27,953 bases of DNA from a virus. The stretch's first letter is position 1, and each line of letters begins with the position of its first letter. Below the pieces are notes generated by a model, which was not told where the DNA came from, did not search any database, and saw only the letters and a program-made list of their open reading frames with translations. A program made the translations under genes and the position numbers. Below, one piece after another: positions 1 to 7,894 of the stretch. Location of the stretch: positions 1 through 27,953 of IMG/VR virus record IMGVR_UViG_3300010300_000080, one strand, 5' to 3'.

Positions 1-23
1 ACCCTTTGGTGGAGACTTCATGA

Positions 24-194
24 ATGAAATGTTATCTGTGTGATACTGAACTTATTTGGGGAGGTGATCACGATTGTGTGGACGAACCGGTCAGCATTTA
101 CTATTCAGTGGTGACTAACCTGTCTTGTCCGAACTGTCAAGCGTTTGTTTTGGTATATCATCCAAGAGATGATGGAGAATCGGAGGAGGCTTGA
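24..194 (+). CDS. Small two-CxxC putative zinc-binding protein
   Basis: A 56-residue protein with two CxxC pairs, CYLC at residues 3-6 and CPNC at about 35-38, the arrangement expected of a small zinc ribbon. The stretch ELIWGGDHD after the first pair recalls short conserved proteins I know from marine phages, but the function is unknown. GGAG at 11-14 lies 9 bases before the ATG. The stop codon overlaps the RNA polymerase ATG by one base (TGATG), and the polymerase Shine-Dalgarno lies inside its last codons, so the two are probably translationally coupled. It could be a small regulator of host or phage RNA polymerase, but that is a guess from position only. Confidence 0.75.
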   Translation: MKCYLCDTELIWGGDHDCVDEPVSIYYSVVTNLSCPNCQAFVLVYHPRDDGESEEA

Positions 195-2587
195 TGAGCA
201 AGCAACTTGATGCTGAGAAGAAGATGCTTGAGGCTGGACGGGAACGCTACTGGCGTAACTACCGAAAGTCACAAGCCGCTGGTATGGAAGCCAACACGCC
301 TGTAGGACGCAGGCTCCTCGCTGAGTCAGTCACAAAGCTGACCAGAGGCATTGAGGAATGGAAACGCCAAGCATCCAAAGCACCTGGAATACGACACCGT
401 GCGTTGGATTACATCGAACAACTACAGCCCAAGGTCATCGCTGCGATCACCGCAAGGTCTGTCATTGATTCAATCAGTCACGGCAAGAAACTGACACGAT
501 CCGCAATGACCGTGGCTCGTCTTCTTCAGGACGAACTGTTGTTCACAACGCTTCGCAAAGAAGAGCCGGACTTCTGGCGGTTGACTCAGATGAACCGTCA
601 GCGTGCGATGAAGTCAGGACCGCAGTATCACGCTGACTTCATCAAACGTGCCGCCAAGCATTCGGACATCATGTTCCCCAAGTGGCCTCAGCGTGACTCC
701 CTTGCTGTTGGTCTGGTCTGCGTGGAACTGATGCGTCAATACACCGGCATCATTGAGATCAATCAACGCCGTGGGTTTGATGGTAAGACCACCACGATTG
801 TCCAGGCGACTGACGAAATGTTGGACTGGATGAAGAAGTCTCACAGCTTCAGCGAAGTCTTGAACCCTGTGTTCATGCCAACGGTCGATACACCAATGGA
901 CTGGGATACGGTCTACTCCGGCGGTTATCACGGAGTCATGTGGAAGCCAAGACCTATGGTCAAGACCCACGACAAAAGACTTCTGAATGAACTGCACGGC
1001 ATTGAGATGCCTGAGGTCTTCGAGGCCATCAACATTGTCCAGAGAACTGGCTGGAGCATGAACCCATTTATCTACGGGACCATGAAGATGGCTTGGGAAG
1101 ACGGTGCATCTTTGGGAGACCTGCCGCCTGCTGAGGATGAACCACTGCCTGACAAGCCTGAGGACATCGACACCAACAAAGAGGCCCGTCGTGAATACTG
1201 CCGGATGGCTGCGTCGATCCACAAAGACAACGAGTCAAACCAAAGCAAGCGATTGCAACTGGTCAAGGCTCTCCAGCTTTGCGAAGAGTATGACGGAAAG
1301 ACTATGGGCTTCCCCCATCAGTTTGACTTCAGGGGACGCATGTACCCCATGCCCTACTTCTTGCAACCACAGGGAACAAGTTGGGCCAAGTCTCTGTTGA
1401 TGTTCAAGAACGGTGCGGAGATGAAGACCGAAGATGATGTGTCGTGGCTTGCGATTGCCGGAGCGAACCGGTGGGGCCACGACAAGAAGACTTTTGTTGA
1501 GCGGATCGAATGGGTTCACTCCAATACAGAATGGATTGAAGACTGTGCCAAAGATCCCCTCGGATACACCCAATGGACGAAAGCAGATGAACCGTGGGAG
1601 TTCCTCGCGTTCTGCGATGAATGGGCGAGATTCAAAAGACAAGGCTTCGGCTTCATGTCGGCTCTGCCTTGTTCTCAAGATGGAACCTGCAACGGAATCC
1701 AAATCCTCAGCCTCGCAAGGCTAGACCCAATCGGAGCGTATGCAACGAACTGTATGCCCTGCGACAGACCCCAGGACATCTACGGCATTGTCGCAGATAA
1801 GGTCGTGCAGAAGGTCATGCAGTCTACCCATGAGTTTGCCATTGGATGGCAGCAGTTGGAGATCAACAGGTCTCTGGTCAAACGCCCAGTGATGACTCTT
1901 CCGTATGGGGTGACGCTGTTCAAGGTCAAGCAGTACCTCTCGGATCACCTTCGGGTTGAAGTCAAGAAGGGTATGCACAATCCGTTCGGTGATGAGATCC
2001 GCAGGCCCACGGCTTGGCTGGGTGACATCGTTTGGGAGTGCATCAAGGAAACGGTGTCTGGAGCTGTGGAGATCATGGACTGGCTCAAGGAGTGCGTCAA
2101 GATTTCTATCGAGAACGACACCCCGCTTCGTTGGTTCACCTCTGACGGCTTCATGGTTCGCCAGGCTTATGAGTGCCTGGAACGCTACACCGTGAAGACC
2201 AGCATTGGTCAAGTGATTCGCCAGCAACGGCTACGCTCCGAGACCGGAGAACTGTCGATGCGTCGAAACTTGAATGGGATCACTGCAAACTGGACTCACA
2301 GTTGGGACGGATGCGTCAATCGCTCATCAATCCGTACCGCCCATCACAATGGGGTGACAGAGGTTGGCAGTGTGCATGATTCTTTATCGACACCAGCACC
2401 ACATTGCGGTATTATGGCTGCAAGCATCCGCGAGGCTGCGATTGAAATCTTTAGTGATGACCCCTTGGAACGGTTCCGTCAGGGTCAACAAGCGATGCTC
2501 CCGCAAGGTATAGACCTGCCGGAGCCTCCCCAACGGGGGGATCTCGATATCAATGTCCTTCGAGATGCCCCTTACTTTTTCAGTTGA
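194..2587 (+). CDS. 1: T7-like single-subunit DNA-directed RNA polymerase
   Basis: A 797-residue homologue of T7 gp1 (883 residues), the polymerase that transcribes the phage middle and late genes. Visible landmarks: FDFRGRMYP in the central region; motif A CSQDGTCNGIQ with the first metal-binding Asp at about residue 496; motif B VKRPVMTLPYG with the nucleotide-binding Lys at about 563; WFTSDGF upstream of the specificity-loop region; motif C VHDS with the second catalytic Asp at about 729; and the C-terminal 'foot' ending in YFFS, equivalent to T7 DFAFA. All catalytic positions are present. ATG 194 is chosen over the in-frame TTG at 191 because GGAGGAGG lies about 4-5 bases upstream. The specificity-loop region differs clearly from T7, so promoter recognition is probably different. 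Confidence 0.97.
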   Translation: MSKQLDAEKKMLEAGRERYWRNYRKSQAAGMEANTPVGRRLLAESVTKLTRGIEEWKRQASKAPGIRHRALDYIEQLQPKVIAAITARSVIDSISHGKKLTRSAMTVARLLQDELLFTTLRKEEPDFWRLTQMNRQRAMKSGPQYHADFIKRAAKHSDIMFPKWPQRDSLAVGLVCVELMRQYTGIIEINQRRGFDGKTTTIVQATDEMLDWMKKSHSFSEVLNPVFMPTVDTPMDWDTVYSGGYHGVMWKPRPMVKTHDKRLLNELHGIEMPEVFEAINIVQRTGWSMNPFIYGTMKMAWEDGASLGDLPPAEDEPLPDKPEDIDTNKEARREYCRMAASIHKDNESNQSKRLQLVKALQLCEEYDGKTMGFPHQFDFRGRMYPMPYFLQPQGTSWAKSLLMFKNGAEMKTEDDVSWLAIAGANRWGHDKKTFVERIEWVHSNTEWIEDCAKDPLGYTQWTKADEPWEFLAFCDEWARFKRQGFGFMSALPCSQDGTCNGIQILSLARLDPIGAYATNCMPCDRPQDIYGIVADKVVQKVMQSTHEFAIGWQQLEINRSLVKRPVMTLPYGVTLFKVKQYLSDHLRVEVKKGMHNPFGDEIRRPTAWLGDIVWECIKETVSGAVEIMDWLKECVKISIENDTPLRWFTSDGFMVRQAYECLERYTVKTSIGQVIRQQRLRSETGELSMRRNLNGITANWTHSWDGCVNRSSIRTAHHNGVTEVGSVHDSLSTPAPHCGIMAASIREAAIEIFSDDPLERFRQGQQAMLPQGIDLPEPPQRGDLDINVLRDAPYFFS

Positions 2588-2607
2588 ATCCAAAGGAGGA
2601 TTCCCAC

Positions 2608-3222
2608 ATGGACAGTGTTCGTCTTATTTCACCGTTTGGTACTGCGGTTTATCCGTGGCTCAATGATCCCGACACTCGGTTTGAACCTGAAGGTGTCTAC
2701 GCCTGCACGCTTCGCCTCTCTGCTGAGGATGCTGAACCGTTCGTCAAGCAACTCGAAAGCATTCATAAGCAGGCGTATGCCTATCACTGCAAAGACCAAA
2801 AGAAGAAGCAGCTCAAGACTGCGGACTTGCCGGTCAAGCCTGTGATTGACGATGACACCGGAGAAGAGACGGGTGATGTTGAAGTCAAGTTCAAATTGCC
2901 TGCAAAGGTCACAACCAAAACAGGCAAGTCTTGGGAGCAACGCCCCAAGTTGTTTGACTCAGCAAACAAACCTGTTGAGGATCGAGTTGGCGGCGGGTCA
3001 ACCATTCGCATCTCAGCAGAGGTTCGTCCTTGGTTTGTCCCAACGATGGGAGTCGGTTTGACTCTTCGTATGAAAGCCGTACAGGTTCAAGAACTGAAGT
3101 CGCCATCCTCCGGTGGAGACTCTGCTTCCGACCACGGCTTTGATGAAGTTGAAGGCTTCAAGGCACAGACCTTTGAGGCTTCGTCTGAGTCCAACGGCAC
3201 CGAAGACAACTTTGACTTCTGA
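2608..3222 (+). CDS. 2.5: Single-stranded DNA-binding protein, gp2.5-like (DUF2815-type)
   Basis: A 204-residue protein in the position of T7 gp2.5, which coats single-stranded DNA and contacts polymerase and helicase. The body is a beta-rich, OB-fold-like sequence with conserved pieces such as GGGSTIRISAEVRPWF and GVGLTLRMKAVQV. It ends in an acidic tail finishing EDNFDF, with the terminal phenylalanine that defines the gp2.5 interaction tail. ATG 2608 is chosen over an upstream TTG at 2584 because AAAGGAGGA at 2592-2600 is spaced 7 bases from it. The stop overlaps the next start (TGATG). Pfam-level assignment is from recall; the tail and context make the role likely. Confidence 0.88.
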   Translation: MDSVRLISPFGTAVYPWLNDPDTRFEPEGVYACTLRLSAEDAEPFVKQLESIHKQAYAYHCKDQKKKQLKTADLPVKPVIDDDTGEETGDVEVKFKLPAKVTTKTGKSWEQRPKLFDSANKPVEDRVGGGSTIRISAEVRPWFVPTMGVGLTLRMKAVQVQELKSPSSGGDSASDHGFDEVEGFKAQTFEASSESNGTEDNFDF

Positions 3223-3596
3223 TGAAGATCACAATCCCTGTCCCGCCAGTCCCAGCTTCTCGTCCGCGAGTCACACGCTGGGGTGTCTACTACGGAAAGA
3301 AATATACGAACTTCCGTAATCGACTCAAGGAATTGCTCCCAGACCTTCTGGTGGGCAGGGAGGATCTTCCCGTATCTGGACCGATCTCTGTCCGCATCAT
3401 CTTTCATTGCACCAAACCCAAGACCACCAAACTCAGTGCCCCACGGGGGGACATTGACAACTACCTCAAGGCGATCTTGGATTCTTGCAACAAGTTGGTG
3501 TGGGACGATGACGATCAGATTGTCCGGATCAATGCGTGCAAGTTGTACGCGGATGGCTGCGAACCAAAGATAGAGATGTGGATTGATGACAAATGA
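3222..3596 (+). CDS. rusA: RusA-type Holliday junction resolvase
   Basis: A 124-residue protein with the RusA pattern. An N-terminal strand IPVPPVPASRPRVTRWG is followed by GDIDNYLKAILD with Asp77 and Asp79, and then an acidic run WDDDDQI at residues 94-100 supplying the third acidic ligand. These match the catalytic aspartates of E. coli RusA (Asp70, Asp72, Asp91). RusA enzymes are dimeric nucleases that cut four-way junctions. The gene sits where T7 encodes gp3 (endonuclease I), so it is the probable functional replacement for resolving branched DNA before packaging. It overlaps the SSB gene by one base and the primase-helicase gene by 11 bases. Confidence 0.92.
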   Translation: MKITIPVPPVPASRPRVTRWGVYYGKKYTNFRNRLKELLPDLLVGREDLPVSGPISVRIIFHCTKPKTTKLSAPRGDIDNYLKAILDSCNKLVWDDDDQIVRINACKLYADGCEPKIEMWIDDK

Positions 3597-5202
3597 ATCA
3601 GAGTTTCTGAAACACATACCATGCGAGACTTGCGGATCTTCGGACGGCAACTCTCTTTATACAGACGGTCACACATTCTGCTTCGTATGTGAGACTTGGA
3701 AGCCTGGAGACGGGCAGGAGGATACATTGATAACTGAAGCACCAACTAATAACAATCTCATCCAACATGACATCCGACCGCTGAAGAAGCGGGGGATCAA
3801 TGTTGAGACTTGCCAAAAGCTGCGATATGGCATTGGTGATTACCAAGGCCAACCTGTTCACGTTGCTGATTACTGCGATGAGCGTGGGCATGTCGTTGCT
3901 CAGAAGGTTCGGTTCCCTGACAAGAACTTTGTCATGCTAGGTGAACCCAAAAAAGCTGGACTCTGGTGTCAACACCTTTGGAAAGATGGTGGTCGCAAAG
4001 TCATCGTCACCGAAGGTGAGATTGACTGCCTGACCGTGAGCCAACTCCAGGGCAACAAGTGGCCTGTGGTATCTCTTCCATCAGGAGCCGCTGGAGCAAA
4101 GCGTTCCATCCAACGATCAATCGAGTGGTTGGAGAAGTTTGATGAAGTGGTCTTCTGCTTCGACAACGATGACCCCGGACGCAAAGCAGCAGAACAGTCT
4201 GCACTTCTCATGTCACCTGGCAAAGCCAAAGTCGTGACGCTGCCTCTCAAAGATGCTAGTGACATGATGGTCAAAGGGAAAAGCAAAGAACTGATGGATG
4301 CCATATGGCAAGCCAAGACGTTCCGACCTGATGGGATTGTTCCAGGCGATGAACTGTGGGAAATCCTCACCACCAAAGATGACGTTGTGTCGGCCCCATA
4401 CCCCTTTGAGGGGATGAACGACAAGACCGGCGGGATTCGTAAGCGAGAGCTGGTCACGTTCACTGCGGGGACTGGAATCGGTAAGTCAGCGTTCTGCCGT
4501 GAGATTGCCCATCATCTGCTGACCCTTGGTCACAAGGTTGGTTATATCGCTCTGGAGGAGTCTGTAAAGCGTACAGCCCAAGGAATCCTCAGTATCGACC
4601 TAAACCTCCCAATCCATCGCTGTGATGATGTGGATGAGGGAAAGATGCAGGAAGCGTTCAAGAAGAACCTTGGATCAGGCCGATGCTTTTTGTACGACCA
4701 CTTCGGGTCGATTGATTGTGACTCATTGTTGAGCCGTATCAAATATATGGCGGTGGGTCTTGGAGTGGACTTTGTGATCCTTGATCACTTGTCCATCGTT
4801 GTCTCAGGCTTGGATGGTGGCGACGAACGTAGGACGATTGACCAAGCGATGACCCGACTTCGTTCTTTGGTAGAACAAACGGGTATTGGAATGGTGCTTG
4901 TATCGCACCTAAGGAGGCCAGATGGCAGGGCACATGAAGAAGGCGGACAAACCTCTCTCTCACAACTTCGTGGCAGTGCTGGTATCGCTCAATTGTCTGA
5001 CATGGTTGTTGGCCTGGAGCGAGATCAGCAAGGCGAACATCCTAATATCACAACTGTCCGTATACTCAAGAACAGATGGAGCGGTGATACCGGAGAAGCC
5101 TGTCACGTTCAATATGACAAGGACAGTGGAAGACTCACCGAAACCCACTCCGATTTTGCCGACACCGCCAGCTCCGGAGGATTTGACGATGTGCCCTTCT
5201 GA
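3586..5202 (+). CDS. 4: DNA primase-helicase (gp4-like)
   Basis: A 538-residue bifunctional primase and hexameric helicase. The zinc domain has Cys13, Cys16, Cys32 and Cys35 in the order CETCGSSDG...CFVC. The TOPRIM primase core has VIVTEGEIDCL near residue 143 and FCFDNDDPGRKA near 192. The RecA-like helicase has Walker A AGTGIGKS at 294-301, VILDHLSIVV as Walker B, and a final motif LRGSAGIAQLSDMVVGLER. The C-terminus GFDDVPF is acidic with a terminal Phe, like the polymerase-binding tail of T7 gp4. I chose ATG 3586 over TTG 3583; the Shine-Dalgarno is weak and lies inside rusA. Unlike T7, I see no clear internal start just after the zinc domain for a helicase-only form. Confidence 0.96.
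   Translation: MTNESEFLKHIPCETCGSSDGNSLYTDGHTFCFVCETWKPGDGQEDTLITEAPTNNNLIQHDIRPLKKRGINVETCQKLRYGIGDYQGQPVHVADYCDERGHVVAQKVRFPDKNFVMLGEPKKAGLWCQHLWKDGGRKVIVTEGEIDCLTVSQLQGNKWPVVSLPSGAAGAKRSIQRSIEWLEKFDEVVFCFDNDDPGRKAAEQSALLMSPGKAKVVTLPLKDASDMMVKGKSKELMDAIWQAKTFRPDGIVPGDELWEILTTKDDVVSAPYPFEGMNDKTGGIRKRELVTFTAGTGIGKSAFCREIAHHLLTLGHKVGYIALEESVKRTAQGILSIDLNLPIHRCDDVDEGKMQEAFKKNLGSGRCFLYDHFGSIDCDSLLSRIKYMAVGLGVDFVILDHLSIVVSGLDGGDERRTIDQAMTRLRSLVEQTGIGMVLVSHLRRPDGRAHEEGGQTSLSQLRGSAGIAQLSDMVVGLERDQQGEHPNITTVRILKNRWSGDTGEACHVQYDKDSGRLTETHSDFADTASSGGFDDVPF
4911..5188 (+). other. Possible overprinted upstream start giving an anchored muramidase
   Basis: Inside the primase-helicase gene a perfect AAGGAGG (4911-4917) is followed 4 bases later by ATG 4922, in frame with the downstream muramidase. 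From there the frame stays open to the muramidase stop, giving a 224-residue form. The 89-residue extension holds a Lys-containing N-terminus, a hydrophobic stretch FVAVLVSLNCLTWLLAW at about residues 16-32, and a proline-rich linker SPKPTPILPTPPAPED. That is the layout of a signal-anchored endolysin. The hydrophobic run could be a by-product of the conserved helicase sequence in the other frame, so this is a hypothesis. Confidence 0.4.
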
Positions 5203-5596
5203 ACAAGAACTTTTCTTCAGTGCGATTCTGTTGGTGGAGACCGGCGGGCATCCTGATCCTGACAATGCGATTGGAGCGGCTGGCGAACTTGGTGCGTATC
5301 AAATCACTGAGCCTTACTGGAGGGATGCGGTCGAGCATCGTCCCGAACTTGCGGCAAACGGTGAGACATTCCAGAATGTTCGTGACCGAGGCTACGCCAA
5401 GCAAATCGTCATGTCTTACATTGACCGTTATGAGCCGGACAACTTCGATATTGAAGCGTGGGCGAGACTTCACAACTCCGGCCCAAACTGGAGAAGAAAG
5501 ACTCACCTCACCGATACATATTGGGGCAAGGTCTTCGATCATGTTGACAACTGGCAGCGTGATTATTGGGACGATGCGAAAGCGAGGGTTCAATGA
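5189..5596 (+). CDS. Lysozyme/transglycosylase-like muramidase (probable endolysin)
   Basis: A 135-residue protein with a goose/SLT-type muramidase signature: LLVETGGHPDPDNAIG near the N-terminus, with Glu in VETGG as the likely catalytic acid, then GELGAYQIT. A later YAKQIVMSYIDRY helix and LHNSGPNWRRK resemble the rest of the fold. It should cut the peptidoglycan glycan backbone, unlike T7 gp3.5, which is an amidase in roughly the same place. GGAGG at 5176-5180 lies 8 bases before ATG 5189. It overlaps gp4 by 14 bases and the polymerase gene by an ATGA junction. This form has no signal peptide, so it would rely on a holin for export, unless the upstream start is used. Confidence 0.85.
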   Translation: MCPSEQELFFSAILLVETGGHPDPDNAIGAAGELGAYQITEPYWRDAVEHRPELAANGETFQNVRDRGYAKQIVMSYIDRYEPDNFDIEAWARLHNSGPNWRRKTHLTDTYWGKVFDHVDNWQRDYWDDAKARVQ

Positions 5597-7344
5597 ACTT
5601 AGCGTTTGACATTGAAACCAACGCCATCGACAACTTCCGTGATCTTGAGGGTCTGCGTGAAATCCATTGCTTGGTGCTTCAATGCCTGGACACTGGGACG
5701 CAGTGGAGATACTCAAGTAACGCAGGCAACATCAAAGAAGGTCTGAATCGTCTACGAAATGCTGACACGATTGTTGGACACAACATCATCAGCTTCGATA
5801 TCCGAGCGATCAAAAAGTTGTACCCGCGTTGGGAATACAACGGGTGTGTCAGAGACACTCTGGTCATGGCTCGTTGCATCTATGCAAATCAACGTGAGTT
5901 GGACTTTGGGTTCATCAACAAAGGGTTCCCAAAGAATTTGATTGGATCACATTCGCTCAAAGCATGGGGCCACCGGATCGGTGCGTTGAAGGATGACTTT
6001 GGCGAGACCTCTGATTGGGAATCGTGGTCAATCGAGATGGAGGATTACTGTGCCCAAGACACTGCGGTCACTGCTCAACTTTATGGATACTTGATGAACA
6101 TCGAGCCGAGCATTGACATGATTGATCTTGAACAAGACTTCCAGAAAATCTTGGTCGAGCAAGAGGAGTACGGGTTTCCATTTGACACGCACAGAGCAGA
6201 GCGTCTGTATTCCGAACTGGCATCCAAGAGAGATGACCTTGAGAAGTCGTTGAAGTCTTTGATTCCAGACAAGGTGATCGAGCGGGTGAGTGAGAAGACG
6301 GGACGCAAACTCAAGCCAAAGGTCATTGAGTTCAACCCCGCCTCCAGGCAGATGATCGCTGAGGCGTTGATTGAGAGATACGGGTGGAAGCCTGTAGAGT
6401 TCACGCCCAGCGGTCATCCCAAGGTTGATGAATCAATCTTGACCCAACTTGACTTCGACATCGTTGAACCGGTGGTGAAGTATCTCACTATCCAAAAGCG
6501 TATCGGGCAACTTGCCGAAGGCAAGGAAGCGTGGCTCAAGCTGGTGTCAAAGCAAGGCCGCATCCACGGGAGGATCAACGGGTGTGGCACGGTCACGGGA
6601 AGATGCACCCACTCCAAACCAAACATCGCACAGGTTCCTGCCTCTGGTTCTCTTTGGGGTCCAGAGTGCAGGAGCCTTTTTCAAGCACCGGGTGGATGGA
6701 CTCTGGTTGGTGCAGACGCATCGGGTCTGGAACTCCGGTGTTTGGCTCACTACATGCACAGATGGGATGAAGGTTCTTATGCAAAAGAAATCGTTCAGGG
6801 AGATATCCACACCGCTAACCAAAAGGCCGCAGGTCTACCAACTAGAGGGGACGCAAAGCGATTCATCTATGCGTTCCTTTATGGGGCGGGTCACGAAAAG
6901 ATTGGCTCGATTGTGGGCGGCGGTGTGGCTGAAGGTAAGGGACTTCAAGCAAAGTTTCTGAAGTCTCTTCCAGCTTTGCAAAGTCTCCGCAAAGCCATCG
7001 AGAACGGGATCAAGCACCGTGGGTATCTCATCGGTCTTGACGGCAGACGGTTGCCGATCCGTTCCAAACACTCTGCATTGAACACTCTGCTTCAGAGTGC
7101 AGGTGCAGTGATCATGAAGCAAGCCACGGTGGACTTGCATCGCAAACTCAAGGCCAGAGGGATTGAGTTCCATCAGGTCGCACACATTCACGACGAAGTG
7201 CAGCTCGTAGTCAGAGAGGACGATAAGGATGTCGCAGGCTCAATCGCGGTTGATTCGATCAGGGAAGCGGGACTTCCCTACAACTTCAAATGTCCCCTCG
7301 ATGGCGAGTACCGTACTGGTAGGTCATGGGCTGAGACGCATTGA
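5593..7344 (+). CDS. 5: A-family DNA polymerase with 3'-5' exonuclease (gp5-like)
   Basis: A 583-residue replicative polymerase. Exonuclease motifs are FDIETN (Asp6, Glu8), VGHNIISFD (Asp69) and YCAQDTAVT (Asp156), so proofreading residues are intact. Polymerase motifs are GADASGLELR (motif A, Asp375), KRFIYAFLYGAG (O-helix, Lys422 and Tyr426, matching T7 Tyr526) and HIHDEVQ (motif C, Asp534). The protein is about 120 residues shorter than T7 gp5 (704). The shortfall is in the thumb: only about 23 residues (about 224-246) separate SLIPDK from FNPASR, where T7 carries the thioredoxin-binding loop. ATG 5593 was chosen from the ATGA overlap with the muramidase stop and because it places the exonuclease motif at the N-terminus. 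Confidence 0.97.
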   Translation: MNLAFDIETNAIDNFRDLEGLREIHCLVLQCLDTGTQWRYSSNAGNIKEGLNRLRNADTIVGHNIISFDIRAIKKLYPRWEYNGCVRDTLVMARCIYANQRELDFGFINKGFPKNLIGSHSLKAWGHRIGALKDDFGETSDWESWSIEMEDYCAQDTAVTAQLYGYLMNIEPSIDMIDLEQDFQKILVEQEEYGFPFDTHRAERLYSELASKRDDLEKSLKSLIPDKVIERVSEKTGRKLKPKVIEFNPASRQMIAEALIERYGWKPVEFTPSGHPKVDESILTQLDFDIVEPVVKYLTIQKRIGQLAEGKEAWLKLVSKQGRIHGRINGCGTVTGRCTHSKPNIAQVPASGSLWGPECRSLFQAPGGWTLVGADASGLELRCLAHYMHRWDEGSYAKEIVQGDIHTANQKAAGLPTRGDAKRFIYAFLYGAGHEKIGSIVGGGVAEGKGLQAKFLKSLPALQSLRKAIENGIKHRGYLIGLDGRRLPIRSKHSALNTLLQSAGAVIMKQATVDLHRKLKARGIEFHQVAHIHDEVQLVVREDDKDVAGSIAVDSIREAGLPYNFKCPLDGEYRTGRSWAETH

Positions 7345-7348
7345 AGAG

Positions 7349-7894
7349 ATGGCGTACTACGCTGGCATCATCGATGGGGAAGGCTGTATTAGTTACTACA
7401 AATCGCTGAGTGTTGCGGTGGAAGGTCTTTACCCAAAGACCCTCATCGACATGCACACAGTTTTTGGAGGCTCGGTATCAGAAATGAAAAGGGCCAACAA
7501 GCGTCGTTACTATCGGTGGCGGATCTACGGTCAAGACGCAGCTCGCTGCCTTCAAATGCTTTTGCCCTATCTCCGTGAAAAGAAAGAGCAAGCCGAAGTT
7601 GGCCTGGAAGCCATGTGTTATCCTAAGAACAGCGATAAGCGAAAGATGCTTACGGCTCATCTCAAGGCTCTAAAGAAAGTAGAACATGGACCAGAACCCA
7701 CTCGACTTTGTGACAACGGAGACTCTCCTATCGGTTCTCAAAAGCAGGCTGGATTCTCTTGTTGTGCTGGGGACCAAAAAGATGACGGGGGAAGCGGACG
7801 ATATGGTGATGGTCTTTCACGGATCTCTGGCGGAATGTCTTGGCCTGACAATGTTGTCACAGGAGATGCTGAAGGCGGGAGGACTGAGGGATGA
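7349..7894 (+). CDS. LAGLIDADG-type endonuclease-like protein
   Basis: A 181-residue ORF starting 5 bases after the polymerase stop. Its N-terminus MAYYAGIIDGEGCISYY contains one LAGLIDADG-like motif (AGIIDGEG), the dimer and metal-binding helix of homing endonucleases. Next come HTVFGGSVSEM, YYRWRIYGQDAARCLQ and LLPYLREKKEQAEVGLE, which match the single-motif phage members that act as homodimers. The recognisable domain ends near residue 110. The remaining 70 residues are low-complexity and lie over the next gene in another frame, so they look like read-through of a shadow frame. The Shine-Dalgarno is weak. It is probably a free-standing homing-type endonuclease; DNA-cutting activity is inferred. 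Confidence 0.7.
   Translation: MAYYAGIIDGEGCISYYKSLSVAVEGLYPKTLIDMHTVFGGSVSEMKRANKRRYYRWRIYGQDAARCLQMLLPYLREKKEQAEVGLEAMCYPKNSDKRKMLTAHLKALKKVEHGPEPTRLCDNGDSPIGSQKQAGFSCCAGDQKDDGGSGRYGDGLSRISGGMSWPDNVVTGDAEGGRTEG

Noticed and set aside
20-43. ATG at position 20 as a start
   Set aside because: It gives a 7-residue peptide; the ATG at 24 opens the 56-residue Cys-motif protein with a suitable GGAG.
614-1222. A 202-codon open frame on the minus strand inside the RNA polymerase gene
   Set aside because: It lies entirely within a well-supported gene, has no family resemblance, and the whole window is otherwise plus-strand.
3087-3650. A 187-codon minus-strand frame over SSB, rusA and gp4 starts
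   Set aside because: It overlaps three solid genes and shows no motif.
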